From: an uncultured Selenomonadaceae bacterium
GTDB taxonomy: Bacteria; Bacillota; Negativicutes; Selenomonadales; Selenomonadaceae
DNA: 64,000 nt
Direction of reading: 5' to 3'
Assembly (NCBI GenBank): GCA_905234395.1
Contig: CAJOHG010000011.1
Span: 1-64,000 of the forward strand
The notes beneath the pieces are model-generated. The model did no database searches. It saw nothing but the letters and a program-made list of their open reading frames with translations, and was not told where the DNA came from. Numbering within the stretch: the first letter of the stretch is position 1; each line of letters begins with the position of its first letter. Shown here piece by piece: positions 42,327 through 50,172 of the stretch. A program made the translations under genes and the position numbers.

Positions 42327-42355
42327 ATTATACTTTTAGAACGTTCTAACGTCAA
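42327..42355 (-). promoter_or_regulatory. Promoter of the sugar PTS unit
   Basis: Minus strand TTGACG (42350-42355), 17-bp spacer, TATAAT (42327-42332). The leader before the PTS start is about 160 bases. Confidence 0.88.
42336..42349. promoter_or_regulatory. Perfect palindromic operator between -35 and -10
   Basis: TTAGAACGTTCTAA is a perfect 14-bp inverted repeat placed exactly in the promoter spacer. A repressor bound here would block polymerase. A LacI-type sugar regulator is likely, as CG-centred palindromes are typical of that family. No regulator gene is in the window. Confidence 0.75.
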
Positions 42356-42443
42356 TCTAAAAAATTTTTTTCTTGCGGCGTGCGCGTCGAAAAATTCAAT
42401 CAAAAAGCGGCGGACTTATGAAAAACTCGTCGCCAAAAATTTT

Positions 42444-43067
42444 TTACAGCGTGGCAAAAATTCTGTCGCCTGCGTCACCGAGTCCGGGCACAATGTGGCA
42501 ATTTTCGTTCAAGCCTTCGTCAATCGACGCCATGTAAATTTCAACGTCGGGATGGTCGGCAGAAATTTTTTCGATGCCTTGCGGCGAATAGACTATGCAC
42601 AGGAAAAAATTTTTCTTCGCACCACGAGCCTTGAGAAGTTTCAACGCGGCAGAAGCACTTCCGCCGGTTGCAAGCATCGGGTCGACGACAAGCAAAATTT
42701 TTTCGTCAAAGTGCGGCGGCATCTTGAAGAAATATTCGACGGGCTTGAAAGTTTTTTCGTCGCGATAAAGTCCCACGTGTCCGATTGAGGCGTTCGGCAA
42801 AATTTTCAGCACACCGTTTGACATTGCCAAGCCCGCGCGGAGAATCGGCACGACGACAAAATTTTTCTCGTCCAAAAATTCAGCGCGACAAATTTTTATC
42901 GGCGTCTCAATTTCAATCGTCTGTGTCTGAAAATTTTTCCCGACCTCGTAAGTCAACATTGCGGCGATCTCTTCGACCAGTGCGCGAAAATCTTTGGACG
43001 ACGTTTCTTTGCGGCGAAGTTGCGCGAGTTTGTGATTGACAATCGGATTTTTAATTTCGTGAATCAT
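42444..43067 (-). CDS. upp: Uracil phosphoribosyltransferase
   Basis: Salvages uracil to UMP with PRPP. 207 residues. PRPP-binding loop VVDPMLATGGSASAAL, uracil-binding GLGDAGDR near the C-terminus, and VPILRAGLAMSNGVL are diagnostic. The start ATG 43067 has GGAGG upstream. It appears to be a single-gene unit with its own promoter. Confidence 0.97.
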   Translation of the reverse strand: MIHEIKNPIVNHKLAQLRRKETSSKDFRALVEEIAAMLTYEVGKNFQTQTIEIETPIKICRAEFLDEKNFVVVPILRAGLAMSNGVLKILPNASIGHVGLYRDEKTFKPVEYFFKMPPHFDEKILLVVDPMLATGGSASAALKLLKARGAKKNFFLCIVYSPQGIEKISADHPDVEIYMASIDEGLNENCHIVPGLGDAGDRIFATL

Positions 43068-43096
43068 TGCGTTGACCTCCGAACTTTTTGCGACAA

Positions 43097-43125
43097 ATTT
43101 TAATGCAAACGCGGTTTGACTGCAA
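43097..43125 (-). promoter_or_regulatory. upp promoter
   Basis: Minus strand TTGCAG (43120-43125), 17-bp spacer, TAAAAT (43097-43102). Confidence 0.6.
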
Positions 43126-43181
43126 ATTAAAACGACGCCGAGAATTTTCGACGCCGTAAAAATTTTTTAATCGGAATGTTC

Positions 43182-44312
43182 CTAATTAACGCGAGCACGT
43201 TCAATCAGTCGAACGATTTGCTTAACCGTCGCGAAAATGTTTTCTGCGGCGATTTTTTTATTCATTGCATCAGCTAAAGTCATTGGCGAACGCAGAATTG
43301 CAAATGCCGCGTCAAGTTTCGCGTCGTCCGAAATGTCTGCTACACTGCCGCCAATACCGACCGTTAAAATTTGGGGATTGAGTTTCTTCGCGAGTTTCGC
43401 CACGCCCGAAGGTGCTTTGCCTTGTGCAGTCTGATTGTCCAGACGACCTTCGCCGGTTATCAAAACGTCCGCCGATTTCAAATCCGTTGCGATGTCAAGC
43501 GCGTCCAAAACCAATTCGACGCCGGGCACGAGTTCGCCGCGCAGATAACTCCTGAACGCAAAACCGAGACCGCCTGCCGCACCGTCGCCCGCAACGGAAA
43601 TTTTTTCGAGTCGCAGGAACTTCGCGGAGAGTTCGGCAAAATTTTTAATCCAAGCGTCCATTGCAGAGACAATTTCGGGTGTCGCGCCTTTCTGCGGAGC
43701 GTAAATCGCCGAGCAACCGTTATCGCCCGTCAAAGGATTTGTCACGTCGCAGGCAATTCGGAACGTGCAATCGCGCAATTCGGGCAGAGCGTTTGAATCG
43801 TCGACACCGGAAATTTTTTCCAAGTCGCGCCCGAAAATTCCGTTCGCACCGATGAATTTGTAACCGAGCGCAGTCAACATTCCGAGCCCGCAATCGTTAG
43901 TCGCAGAGCCGCCGATACCGATGACAAAATTTCTGCAACCGTCAGCAATCGCGAGCCGAATCAATTCGCCGACGCCGTAAGTTGTCGTGTTCAACGGGTT
44001 GCGAAAATTTTCGGGCACGAGCGGAAGTCCTGCGGCGTTCGCCATTTCGATGACCGCCAATTTTTTTTCGAGCACTTCGCCGAATTCCGCAACGACTTTT
44101 CCGCCGAGAGGATCGCAAACTTTTGCCGATTTAATTTCGCCGCCGAGTCCGCCGATTATCGCCCGACAAGTTCCCTCGCCGCCGTCAGCAAGCGGAAAAA
44201 TTTTAACGTCCGATTTTGCCGACGCAGATAAAATTCCGTCACGAGCCGCCGCGCCCGCCTCTAAACTGGTCAACGAGCCTTTCAAGCTGTCAATCGCCAC
44301 GATGATTTTCAT
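43182..44312 (-). CDS. Glycerate kinase (GlxK/GarK family)
   Basis: Phosphorylates D-glycerate to 2-phosphoglycerate. 376 residues. N-terminal KIIVAIDSLKGSLTSLEAG, the central GIGGSATNDCGLGMLTALGY, and VLITGEGRLDNQTAQGKAP are hallmarks of the type 2 kinase. ATG 44312 is used (GGAGG 8 bases upstream); the GTG at 44318 is too close. A TATAAT lies at 44340-44345 on the minus strand. It feeds glyoxylate/serine-derived carbon into glycolysis. Confidence 0.94.
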   Translation of the reverse strand: MKIIVAIDSLKGSLTSLEAGAAARDGILSASAKSDVKIFPLADGGEGTCRAIIGGLGGEIKSAKVCDPLGGKVVAEFGEVLEKKLAVIEMANAAGLPLVPENFRNPLNTTTYGVGELIRLAIADGCRNFVIGIGGSATNDCGLGMLTALGYKFIGANGIFGRDLEKISGVDDSNALPELRDCTFRIACDVTNPLTGDNGCSAIYAPQKGATPEIVSAMDAWIKNFAELSAKFLRLEKISVAGDGAAGGLGFAFRSYLRGELVPGVELVLDALDIATDLKSADVLITGEGRLDNQTAQGKAPSGVAKLAKKLNPQILTVGIGGSVADISDDAKLDAAFAILRSPMTLADAMNKKIAAENIFATVKQIVRLIERARVN

Positions 44313-44386
44313 TGCCACGACCTCCGAAAATTTTTCGCCATTATATCACGTCGTCGCGCAAAAAAATAAACCGCTTTGACGGCGGC

Positions 44387-44414
44387 TTGAAAATTTTTTC
44401 GACCGTGATAAAAT
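44387..44414 (+). promoter_or_regulatory. Promoter of the small-peptide RNA
   Basis: TTGAAA (44387-44392), 16-bp spacer, TAAAAT (44409-44414). Confidence 0.6.
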
Positions 44415-44440
44415 AATCGCGTGCTTGTTGCCAATAAAAC

Positions 44441-44475
44441 GGCAGGCGGTTGAGACTGCCCTCGGAAAGGAGGGC
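44441..44475 (+). promoter_or_regulatory. RBS-sequestering leader structure
   Basis: GCCCTC (44458-44463) pairs perfectly with GAGGGC (44470-44475) and occludes the GGAGG ribosome site. An upstream GGCAG (44441-44445) can instead pair with CTGCC (44456-44460), which shares bases with the first stem. The two hairpins are mutually exclusive, as in switchable leaders. Confidence 0.65.
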
Positions 44476-44483
44476 AACCGACG

Positions 44484-44558
44484 ATGTTTAAAATCATCGT
44501 TTGCGTGGTTATCTTGACGGTAATAATCCTCTTGATACTCACAAATACAGCCGCCTAA
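44484..44558 (+). CDS. 24-residue hydrophobic peptide, type I toxin-like
   Basis: Encodes MFKIIVCVVILTVIILLILT followed by NTAA: one membrane helix with a short charged N-terminus. It has a strong GGAAAGGAGG ribosome site that lies inside a perfect hairpin, its own promoter and a rho-independent terminator about 75 bp after the stop. This layout (short stable RNA, sequestered ribosome site, tiny membrane peptide) is that of type I toxin genes. The antisense partner is not clearly seen, although a weak minus-strand promoter may lie near 44600-44630. Too short for standard gene finders. Confidence 0.65.
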   Translation: MFKIIVCVVILTVIILLILTNTAA

Positions 44559-44634
44559 GCTCCGACACAGCACGGGCGACTAACCTTTAGTTGTACCAGA
44601 CATATTTTTGAGGGCTAACCGCTTTGACAAGCAC

Positions 44635-44665
44635 AGCGTCCTGTTTTTGTAGTGACGCTTTTTTG
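44635..44665 (+). terminator. Terminator of the small-peptide RNA
   Basis: AGCGTC pairs with GACGCT across a 13-base loop, followed by six to seven T. Confidence 0.8.
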
Positions 44666-44752
44666 TTGCTGACGAAATTATAATCGCCGCGAGAAATTTT
44701 GGCAAGAAAAATTTTGCAACGTTACTTCCGCGCCGAAGACGTTAAAAAATTT

Positions 44753-46123
44753 TCAGCTCGTGAAGAACATGTGCGCAACCGGTGCCGCGATAAACAGGCT
44801 GATGATTGTGCGTTCAAGGAAGAGAATAAAAAGTTCGGGAAGATTGACGGGAATTTTTGAACCGAGAATCAGCCCGCCGACTTCCGACAAATAAATTAAC
44901 TGCGTGACCGAGATGACCGCCACGATAAATTTTGCCATCGGACTGGTGATTGTGCCCGCTGCCAAGACTGACGGTGTGAACATGTCCGTGAAGCCGACGA
45001 TCATTGTTTTGGAAACTTCCACGGCTTGAGGAACGTCCAAAAGTTGCAACAGCGGCAGGAACGGCAAGCCGAGCGTGTCGAAAATCGTCGTGTGATTCGC
45101 CAAGGTCAAAGCCAACGTTCCTATGCACATGACGACCGGCAAAACTCCAAACCACATGCCCGCCGCATTTTTGAAAGCACCTTCCATGAATTGTTCAAAG
45201 CCGCGATGTTCGCCGACACGTTCACGCGCCAAAGCCAGTCCGTATTGAAATGATGTCGTGTAGCCTTCGGGAAGAGATTCGCCCATTGCTTTGCCGGGAA
45301 CCAAGTATTCGTCTTTCTTCAAGCTTAGCGGCGGGATTCTCGGCAAAATCAGTGCGCAGACGATACCGATTGCGCAGATTAAAAGATAGTAGAGACCGAA
45401 ATATTCCATTAAGTCGACTTGCGCCAAAACGACGATTGAAAACGTGATTGACACGGCGGAAAAAGTCGTCGAGATAATTGCCGCCTCGCGTTTGGAATAG
45501 TAGCCGCCTTCGTATTGATTCGCAGTCAACATAACGCCGAGCGTGCCGTCACCAATCCAGCTCGTTATGCAGTCGACAGCCGCGCGACCGGGTATCGTGA
45601 ACAGCGGACGCATAATTTTTGTCAACATTGCGCCGATGAATTCGAGCAGCCCGAAATCCAACAGCAACGGCAATAAAAGTCCGGCAAGCAAGAAAATTAC
45701 GACGAGAACGGTCAGCAAATCGTGCAGGACAAAGCCTCCGTTGTCGGCACTGGTTATCAAGCCGATTGTGCTGTCGGGATCTTCCGCGTCGACGCCGAGA
45801 TAAGTCAGCCAAATGAAAATCGCGCCGACGATTCTAATCACGACCCAAATTGCCGTCGTCGAGAAAGTGTTTGCGACAATCGGATAAGTCGCGATGAAAT
45901 TCGGTTTGCCGAGAAAAATTATGCCGAGAATTGCCGACAACGTTACAATTCCCACGCACAGCATTGGCAGAAAATCGCCAATCGCGTTGCTGATGATGTC
46001 CGCGACGATTTTCACGACGATTGTCCAGCTCCCGTCGTATTGCACGGGAATCATAAACAAGATAATCCCGATGATTGACGGCACCAAAAATCCCGCCAAA
46101 GAGCCCTGTTGTTTGTTTTCCAT
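44753..46123 (-). CDS. YjiH-family membrane transporter (Gate domain)
   Basis: 456 residues, about eleven helices. Members carry two nucleoside-recognition (Gate) domains. Traits here are the GDFLPMLCVGIVTLSAILG start of the first, GRAAVDCITSWIGDGTLGVML in the middle, and VGFTDMFTPSVLAAGTITSP with a conserved Asp. The cargo is not established. Start at ATG 46123 (AAGGAG 6 bases upstream), with an extended -10 TGCTATAAT at 46181-46189. Single-gene unit. Confidence 0.82.
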   Translation of the reverse strand: MENKQQGSLAGFLVPSIIGIILFMIPVQYDGSWTIVVKIVADIISNAIGDFLPMLCVGIVTLSAILGIIFLGKPNFIATYPIVANTFSTTAIWVVIRIVGAIFIWLTYLGVDAEDPDSTIGLITSADNGGFVLHDLLTVLVVIFLLAGLLLPLLLDFGLLEFIGAMLTKIMRPLFTIPGRAAVDCITSWIGDGTLGVMLTANQYEGGYYSKREAAIISTTFSAVSITFSIVVLAQVDLMEYFGLYYLLICAIGIVCALILPRIPPLSLKKDEYLVPGKAMGESLPEGYTTSFQYGLALARERVGEHRGFEQFMEGAFKNAAGMWFGVLPVVMCIGTLALTLANHTTIFDTLGLPFLPLLQLLDVPQAVEVSKTMIVGFTDMFTPSVLAAGTITSPMAKFIVAVISVTQLIYLSEVGGLILGSKIPVNLPELFILFLERTIISLFIAAPVAHMFFTS

Positions 46124-46180
46124 TTCAATCTCCTTCGCCAAAAATTTTAGAGAGAAACTCTCGAAACAAAATCGTCGATT

Positions 46181-46189
46181 ATTATAGCA
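46181..46189 (-). promoter_or_regulatory. Extended -10 upstream of yjiH
   Basis: Minus strand TGCTATAAT, about 58 bp before the start codon. Confidence 0.5.
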
Positions 46190-46250
46190 CCAATCGGGCG
46201 ACTTTCAATATTTGGCGTTGAGGAAACGTCACGAAATTTTTTAGTTCAAG

Positions 46251-47651
46251 TTAAATCTCCGTCAAGAAAGCCGCGTAACCTTTTTTAGTTTCGTAGATGT
46301 CGACTTTGGAAGTTGCTTCCCACGGCGCGTGCATACTCAACACTGCAACACCGCTGTCGATAACTTCCATGCCGTATTCCGCCATCATGTAAGCGATTGT
46401 TCCGCCGCCGCCGAGATCAACCTTGCCGAGTTCGCTGAATTGATAATGAACGTTGTGCTTATCGAGAATCGCGCGAAGTTTGCCGACGTATTCGGCATTT
46501 GCATCGCTGGAGCCGCTTTTTCCGCGCGAGCCCGTGAATTTGTTGAAGACCATGCCTTTGCCGAGATAAGCAACGTTCTTTTTCTCGTAAGCGTCGGCGT
46601 AAAGGGCATCAAATGCACTTGAAACGTCGGAGCTTAACATGAACGAATTCTTCAATGCGCGGCGCAAGGCAAGTTCGCTGTATTGTCCGCAGGCGTTCAA
46701 AAGTTCGGCGAGCGTGTTCTCGAAAAATCTTGACTTCATGCCGGTCGCGCCGTAGCTGCCAATTTCTTCCTTGTCGACGAGCAGACAGCAAGCAGTCTTT
46801 CCGAAAGTTTGATTAGCCGCCTCCAACATTGCAACGAGCGACGTGTAAGAGCAAACGCGATCATCTTGACCGTAGCCGAGCACCATTGAACGATCGAAAC
46901 CTAAATCGCGAGCCTTGCCTGCCGGGACAAGCGCGAGTTCAGCCGAAATGAAATCTTCCTCGTCAAGGTCGTAAGTGTCTTTCAAAAGCTTGAGCACGCC
47001 TTTTTTGACGGACTCCTTGTCGTTTTCTTTGAGCGGATAATTTCCGACGAGAATATCCAATTTTTCGCCGGTGATAACTTTGTCGGCGGTCTTCTTAAGC
47101 TGTTCCTGCGACAAGTGAATCAACAAATCGGTCACGCAAAAAACAGGGTCGCTGTCATTTTCGCCGATAACAATTTCGACAACGCGCCCGTCCTTTTTGA
47201 CAACGACGCCATGCATTGCAAGCGGCAACGTCACCCACTGATATTTTTTTATGCCGCCGTAGTAATGCGTGTCCATGTAAGCAAGTCCGCCGTCCTCGTA
47301 AAGCGGATTCTGCTTTAAATCGAGCCTGCAAGTGTCGATATGTGCGCCGAGAATTTTCAAGCCGTTTTCTAAAGGTTCGGTGCCGATTTGAAACAGCGCG
47401 ACGGTTTTTTTCATGCACACGCAATAAACTTTGTCGCCCGCATGAAGTTTTTCGCCGCTCTTAATCACGTCGTCAAGATTTTTGTAGCCGACAGCTTCCG
47501 CACGTTTGACAGCCTCAACGACGGATTCGCGCTCGGTCTTGCAACGGCTGATGAAGTCGATATAACCCGCCGCAAGTTCTTCAAGTGCCGATTTGTCCTC
47601 GTCGGTGTATTCGCTCCACACGGAAAATTTTTTGTCTTTGTCTTCAGCCAT
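46251..47651 (-). CDS. M18-family zinc aminopeptidase
   Basis: 466 residues. M18 traits are GAHIDTCRLDLKQNPLY (first metal His/Asp), LLVDKEEIGSYGATG (catalytic Glu pair), MLSSDVSSAFD and the C-terminal SMHAPWEATSKVDIYETKK (metal His). Such enzymes release N-terminal residues from peptides in the cytosol. ATG 47651 (GGAAGAA upstream) is chosen. The in-frame start at 47744 only adds sequence derived from the upstream duplication. Confidence 0.92.
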   Translation of the reverse strand: MAEDKDKKFSVWSEYTDEDKSALEELAAGYIDFISRCKTERESVVEAVKRAEAVGYKNLDDVIKSGEKLHAGDKVYCVCMKKTVALFQIGTEPLENGLKILGAHIDTCRLDLKQNPLYEDGGLAYMDTHYYGGIKKYQWVTLPLAMHGVVVKKDGRVVEIVIGENDSDPVFCVTDLLIHLSQEQLKKTADKVITGEKLDILVGNYPLKENDKESVKKGVLKLLKDTYDLDEEDFISAELALVPAGKARDLGFDRSMVLGYGQDDRVCSYTSLVAMLEAANQTFGKTACCLLVDKEEIGSYGATGMKSRFFENTLAELLNACGQYSELALRRALKNSFMLSSDVSSAFDALYADAYEKKNVAYLGKGMVFNKFTGSRGKSGSSDANAEYVGKLRAILDKHNVHYQFSELGKVDLGGGGTIAYMMAEYGMEVIDSGVAVLSMHAPWEATSKVDIYETKKGYAAFLTEI

Positions 47652-47652
47652 T

Positions 47653-47967
47653 TTACGGTTCTTCCTTTCGATTTGAAGTTTTTTCCACTCGCGCATCTTC
47701 GCCCTCAACTCGGCGATTTGTGCGATAAGTTTGTTGTCGTCCATTTAATTCCTCTTGAAATTTTGATTCGGCAAGCAAAGCCCTCAAAAAGTCGCTGATT
47801 GCCTTTACGACTTGCGATTCTTGCAACTCTTTCGCCACGTTGTAAAGTTTTAAGCCGCCGTTGAAAATATATTTGCCGATAAGCTCGCCGACTTTGTCAG
47901 CTGTCATTGCGATTTTTATCGGCATCGTCTTTTCGGCGATTTGCTCGATAAGTTTGTTGTCGTCCAT
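47653..47967 (-). pseudogene. Duplicated 3' fragment of the coiled-coil membrane protein gene
   Basis: A 104-codon frame whose middle (ADKVGELIGKYIFNGGLKLY ... AISDFLRALLAESKFQEELN) is a near copy of the C-terminus of the upstream gene. The copies lie 223 bp apart, which shifts the frame, so it is not a fused repeat. It starts with MDDNKLIEQIAE, echoing the MDDN start of the parent gene. It overlaps the aminopeptidase ribosome site. Probably a relic, though a short peptide could be made. Confidence 0.75.
47713..47907. repeat. Segmental direct repeat, membrane-protein 3' end, copy A
   Basis: About 195 bp repeated at 47936-48130 with only a handful of substitutions; 28 bp of unrelated sequence separate the copies. 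Confidence 0.93.
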
Positions 47968-49057
47968 TTAATTCCTCTTGAAATTTCGATTCGGCAAGCA
48001 AAGCCCTCAAAAAGTCGCTGATTGCCTTCACAACTTGCGATTCTTGCAACTCTTTCGCCACGTTGTAAAGTTTCAAGCCGCCGTTGAAAATATATTTGCC
48101 GATAAGCTCGCCGACTTTGTCAGCTATCATTCGCGCAATAACGAACAGGATTATCGAAACTTTTATGCCCAAAACCGTCAACGCGATGCCGCCGAACAAC
48201 GGCAACAAGAAAATCATTGCAAGTTTTATCAGCAGGAACGAGAACGCCACGCTCACTGCCGCGCGCGACAATCTGATAAACAACGGTGCTTTGCTGCGGA
48301 CGGTCTTGCGAATGTCGTCAAAGGCAAGTTTCGGGTGACGAATTGCTTTCACGGCGAATGCTCCCGCTCGCCGCGCGTAATAGGTGAAAAATTCTCCGAC
48401 CTTTTGAATCAGCTTGTTGATGTCCGTCGGAATGCTCGTGACCGTCGCGACAATCATTTGCGGGTTAAAGTCCGTGATAAAGCCGCGCATTGAACGAAAT
48501 GCCTCGCCGAAAATTGCCGGCGGTTTGCTCATGTTCGCAACGGCGTCGGGTATCGGCAACGCAGGGATAAACGCCATAATCACGTAAAGCAAAATTGCAA
48601 GCACGCGTCCCAACATCATGCCGAGAAAATATTTTATGACGGCTTTTGGATTGCGTTTGAAGGCGGCGGGAAAACTGCGAATTCTGCGCGGAACTTTCTT
48701 TTTGACTTTGTCGAGTTTCTTTTCGGGCGGCAAATTTTTTTTGTCGACGGGCTCTGCGCGGACATCTTCGCGGACAATTTCTTCTTCGCTGCCAAATTCA
48801 AGCTCGTGCGACAGTCGAATCATTCTTTGGAAGGCGTCGGCGATATTTTTTTCCTGTTCCTTTTGACGCTCCTCAATTTGCCGGTCAAATGAGCGCGTGG
48901 CGTGAATCATTTTTCGGAAGGCGTTCTGCAAATCTTCAGAGCGCGTCGTTTGCATCATGCGCCGAAGTGCCCGTTCCAAATCGGATTGCTTTGTCTGCTT
49001 AATCATCTGCTGAAGATTTTTTTGCAAGTCGCAAGATTTTTTGTCGTTGTCGTCCAT
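47897..49057 (-). CDS. Coiled-coil membrane protein of unknown function
   Basis: 386 residues from ATG 49057. The first 90 are charged helical repeats (ALRRMMQTTRSEDLQNAFRK, IADAFQRMIRLSHELE). A basic linker (KKVPRRIRSFPAAFKRNPK) precedes three or more membrane segments (IKYFLGMMLGRVLAILLYVI; VAFSFLLIKLAMIFLLPLFG; LGIKVSIILFVIARM). The C-terminal 80 residues are amphipathic. No family is recognised. A consensus promoter lies just upstream. Its 3' end is duplicated downstream and the present tail KDDADKNRNDS may be a product of that event. Confidence 0.72.
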   Translation of the reverse strand: MDDNDKKSCDLQKNLQQMIKQTKQSDLERALRRMMQTTRSEDLQNAFRKMIHATRSFDRQIEERQKEQEKNIADAFQRMIRLSHELEFGSEEEIVREDVRAEPVDKKNLPPEKKLDKVKKKVPRRIRSFPAAFKRNPKAVIKYFLGMMLGRVLAILLYVIMAFIPALPIPDAVANMSKPPAIFGEAFRSMRGFITDFNPQMIVATVTSIPTDINKLIQKVGEFFTYYARRAGAFAVKAIRHPKLAFDDIRKTVRSKAPLFIRLSRAAVSVAFSFLLIKLAMIFLLPLFGGIALTVLGIKVSIILFVIARMIADKVGELIGKYIFNGGLKLYNVAKELQESQVVKAISDFLRALLAESKFQEELNGRQQTYRANRRKDDADKNRNDS

Positions 49058-49092
49058 CGCCTCACCACCCACGCAGAATTTTCCACGCGACG

Positions 49093-49121
49093 ATTATAAA
49101 ATCTGCACGCACTTTTATCAA
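49093..49121 (-). promoter_or_regulatory. Promoter of the coiled-coil membrane protein gene
   Basis: Minus strand TTGATA (49116-49121), 17-bp spacer, TATAAT (49093-49098). Confidence 0.85.
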
Positions 49122-49169
49122 GGCGAAAAACAATTCATCGGCGGCGGACGATAAAATTTTCTTAAAACA

Positions 49170-49198
49170 TTGCGGCTGAAAAGTTTTTTGTGTACAAT
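49170..49198 (+). promoter_or_regulatory. rph promoter
   Basis: TTGCGG (49170-49175), 17-bp spacer, TACAAT (49193-49198), about 34 bp before the start codon. Confidence 0.55.
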
Positions 49199-49231
49199 GT
49201 ATCAGCTATGGATATTGGCGGAGGTGAAAGT

Positions 49232-49975
49232 TTGAGACTTGACAGGCGACAGGCGAACGAATTGCGCGAAATTTTTTTGCGGCGGCGTGTGCAAAAATTC
49301 CCGGCAGGCTCGGCACTGATTGAAGTCGGCGACACGAAAATTATCTGCGCGGCGACGATTGAAGACAGAGTTCCATTTTTCTTGAAAGGCACGGGCACCG
49401 GTTGGCTCACGGCGGAATATTCAATGCTCCCCGGCGCGTCGGCTGAACGTGTTCCTCGCGACAATCGTTCCGTCAAAGCAAACGGTCGGGCAATGGAAAT
49501 TCAGCGGCTGATTGGTCGGGCACTTCGCGCGGTGACTGATTTGTCGGCGATTGGTGAACGCACGATAACGATTGACTGCGACGTTCTTCAAGCTGACGGC
49601 GGCACGCGCACCGCGTCGATAACGGGAGCATTTGTCGCACTGGTCGAGGCTTGCGAGACGATTTACAAAGTCGGCGGCACCTTTCCCGTCACGGATTTTG
49701 TTGCGGCAATTTCGGCGGGCATCACTTCAGACGGCGAGAACATTTTGGATTTGAACTACGCGGAAGATTCGACTGCTGTTGCCGATTGCAACGTCGTGAT
49801 GACGGGCGCGGGCGAACTCGTCGAAGTTCAGATCACTGCCGAAAAAAAACCGTTCACTCGTGCGCAACTCAATGACCTTTTGAATTTGGCTCAAGTCGGT
49901 ATCGCGGAGCTGATTGATTTGCAGAAAGACGCTCTCGGCAGAGAATTGGTTTGGCGTGTCGGACGGATTGGCTGA
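49232..49975 (+). CDS. rph: Ribonuclease PH
   Basis: 3'-5' phosphorolytic exoribonuclease that trims tRNA 3' ends. 247 residues. Family motifs include [52 protein letters not shown] and [20 protein letters not shown]. The start is TTG 49232, with GGAGG 8 bases upstream; the frame is open to 49190 but that part is not conserved. First gene of an rph-rdgB-yfcE-MATE series. The last 47 codons are duplicated immediately after the stop. Confidence 0.96.
   Translation: MRLDRRQANELREIFLRRRVQKFPAGSALIEVGDTKIICAATIEDRVPFFLKGTGTGWLTAEYSMLPGASAERVPRDNRSVKANGRAMEIQRLIGRALRAVTDLSAIGERTITIDCDVLQADGGTRTASITGAFVALVEACETIYKVGGTFPVTDFVAAISAGITSDGENILDLNYAEDSTAVADCNVVMTGAGELVEVQITAEKKPFTRAQLNDLLNLAQVGIAELIDLQKDALGRELVWRVGRIG
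49834..49974. repeat. Segmental direct repeat, rph 3' end, copy 1
   Basis: The final 141 bp of rph recur at 49975-50115 with few differences; unit length is exactly 47 codons. Confidence 0.93.
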
Positions 49976-50118
49976 CAGTTGCCGAAAAAAAATCTTTCAC
50001 TCGTGCGCAACTCAATGACCTTTTGAATTTGGCTCAAGTCGGTATCGCGGAGCTGATTGACTTGCAGAAAGACGCTCTCGGCAGGGAATTGGTCTGGCGC
50101 GTCGGCAGAGTCGGTTAA
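49976..50118 (+). pseudogene. Tandem duplicate of the rph 3' end
   Basis: Follows the rph TGA directly and stays in the same frame: [15 protein letters not shown] ... [14 protein letters not shown], then TAA. It has no start codon or ribosome site, so it is a remnant unless the TGA is read through. Confidence 0.9.
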
Positions 50119-50172
50119 AATTTTAACGCCGTTCAAAGTTTTTGCAACGATTTACGGACAGGAGGATTGATT

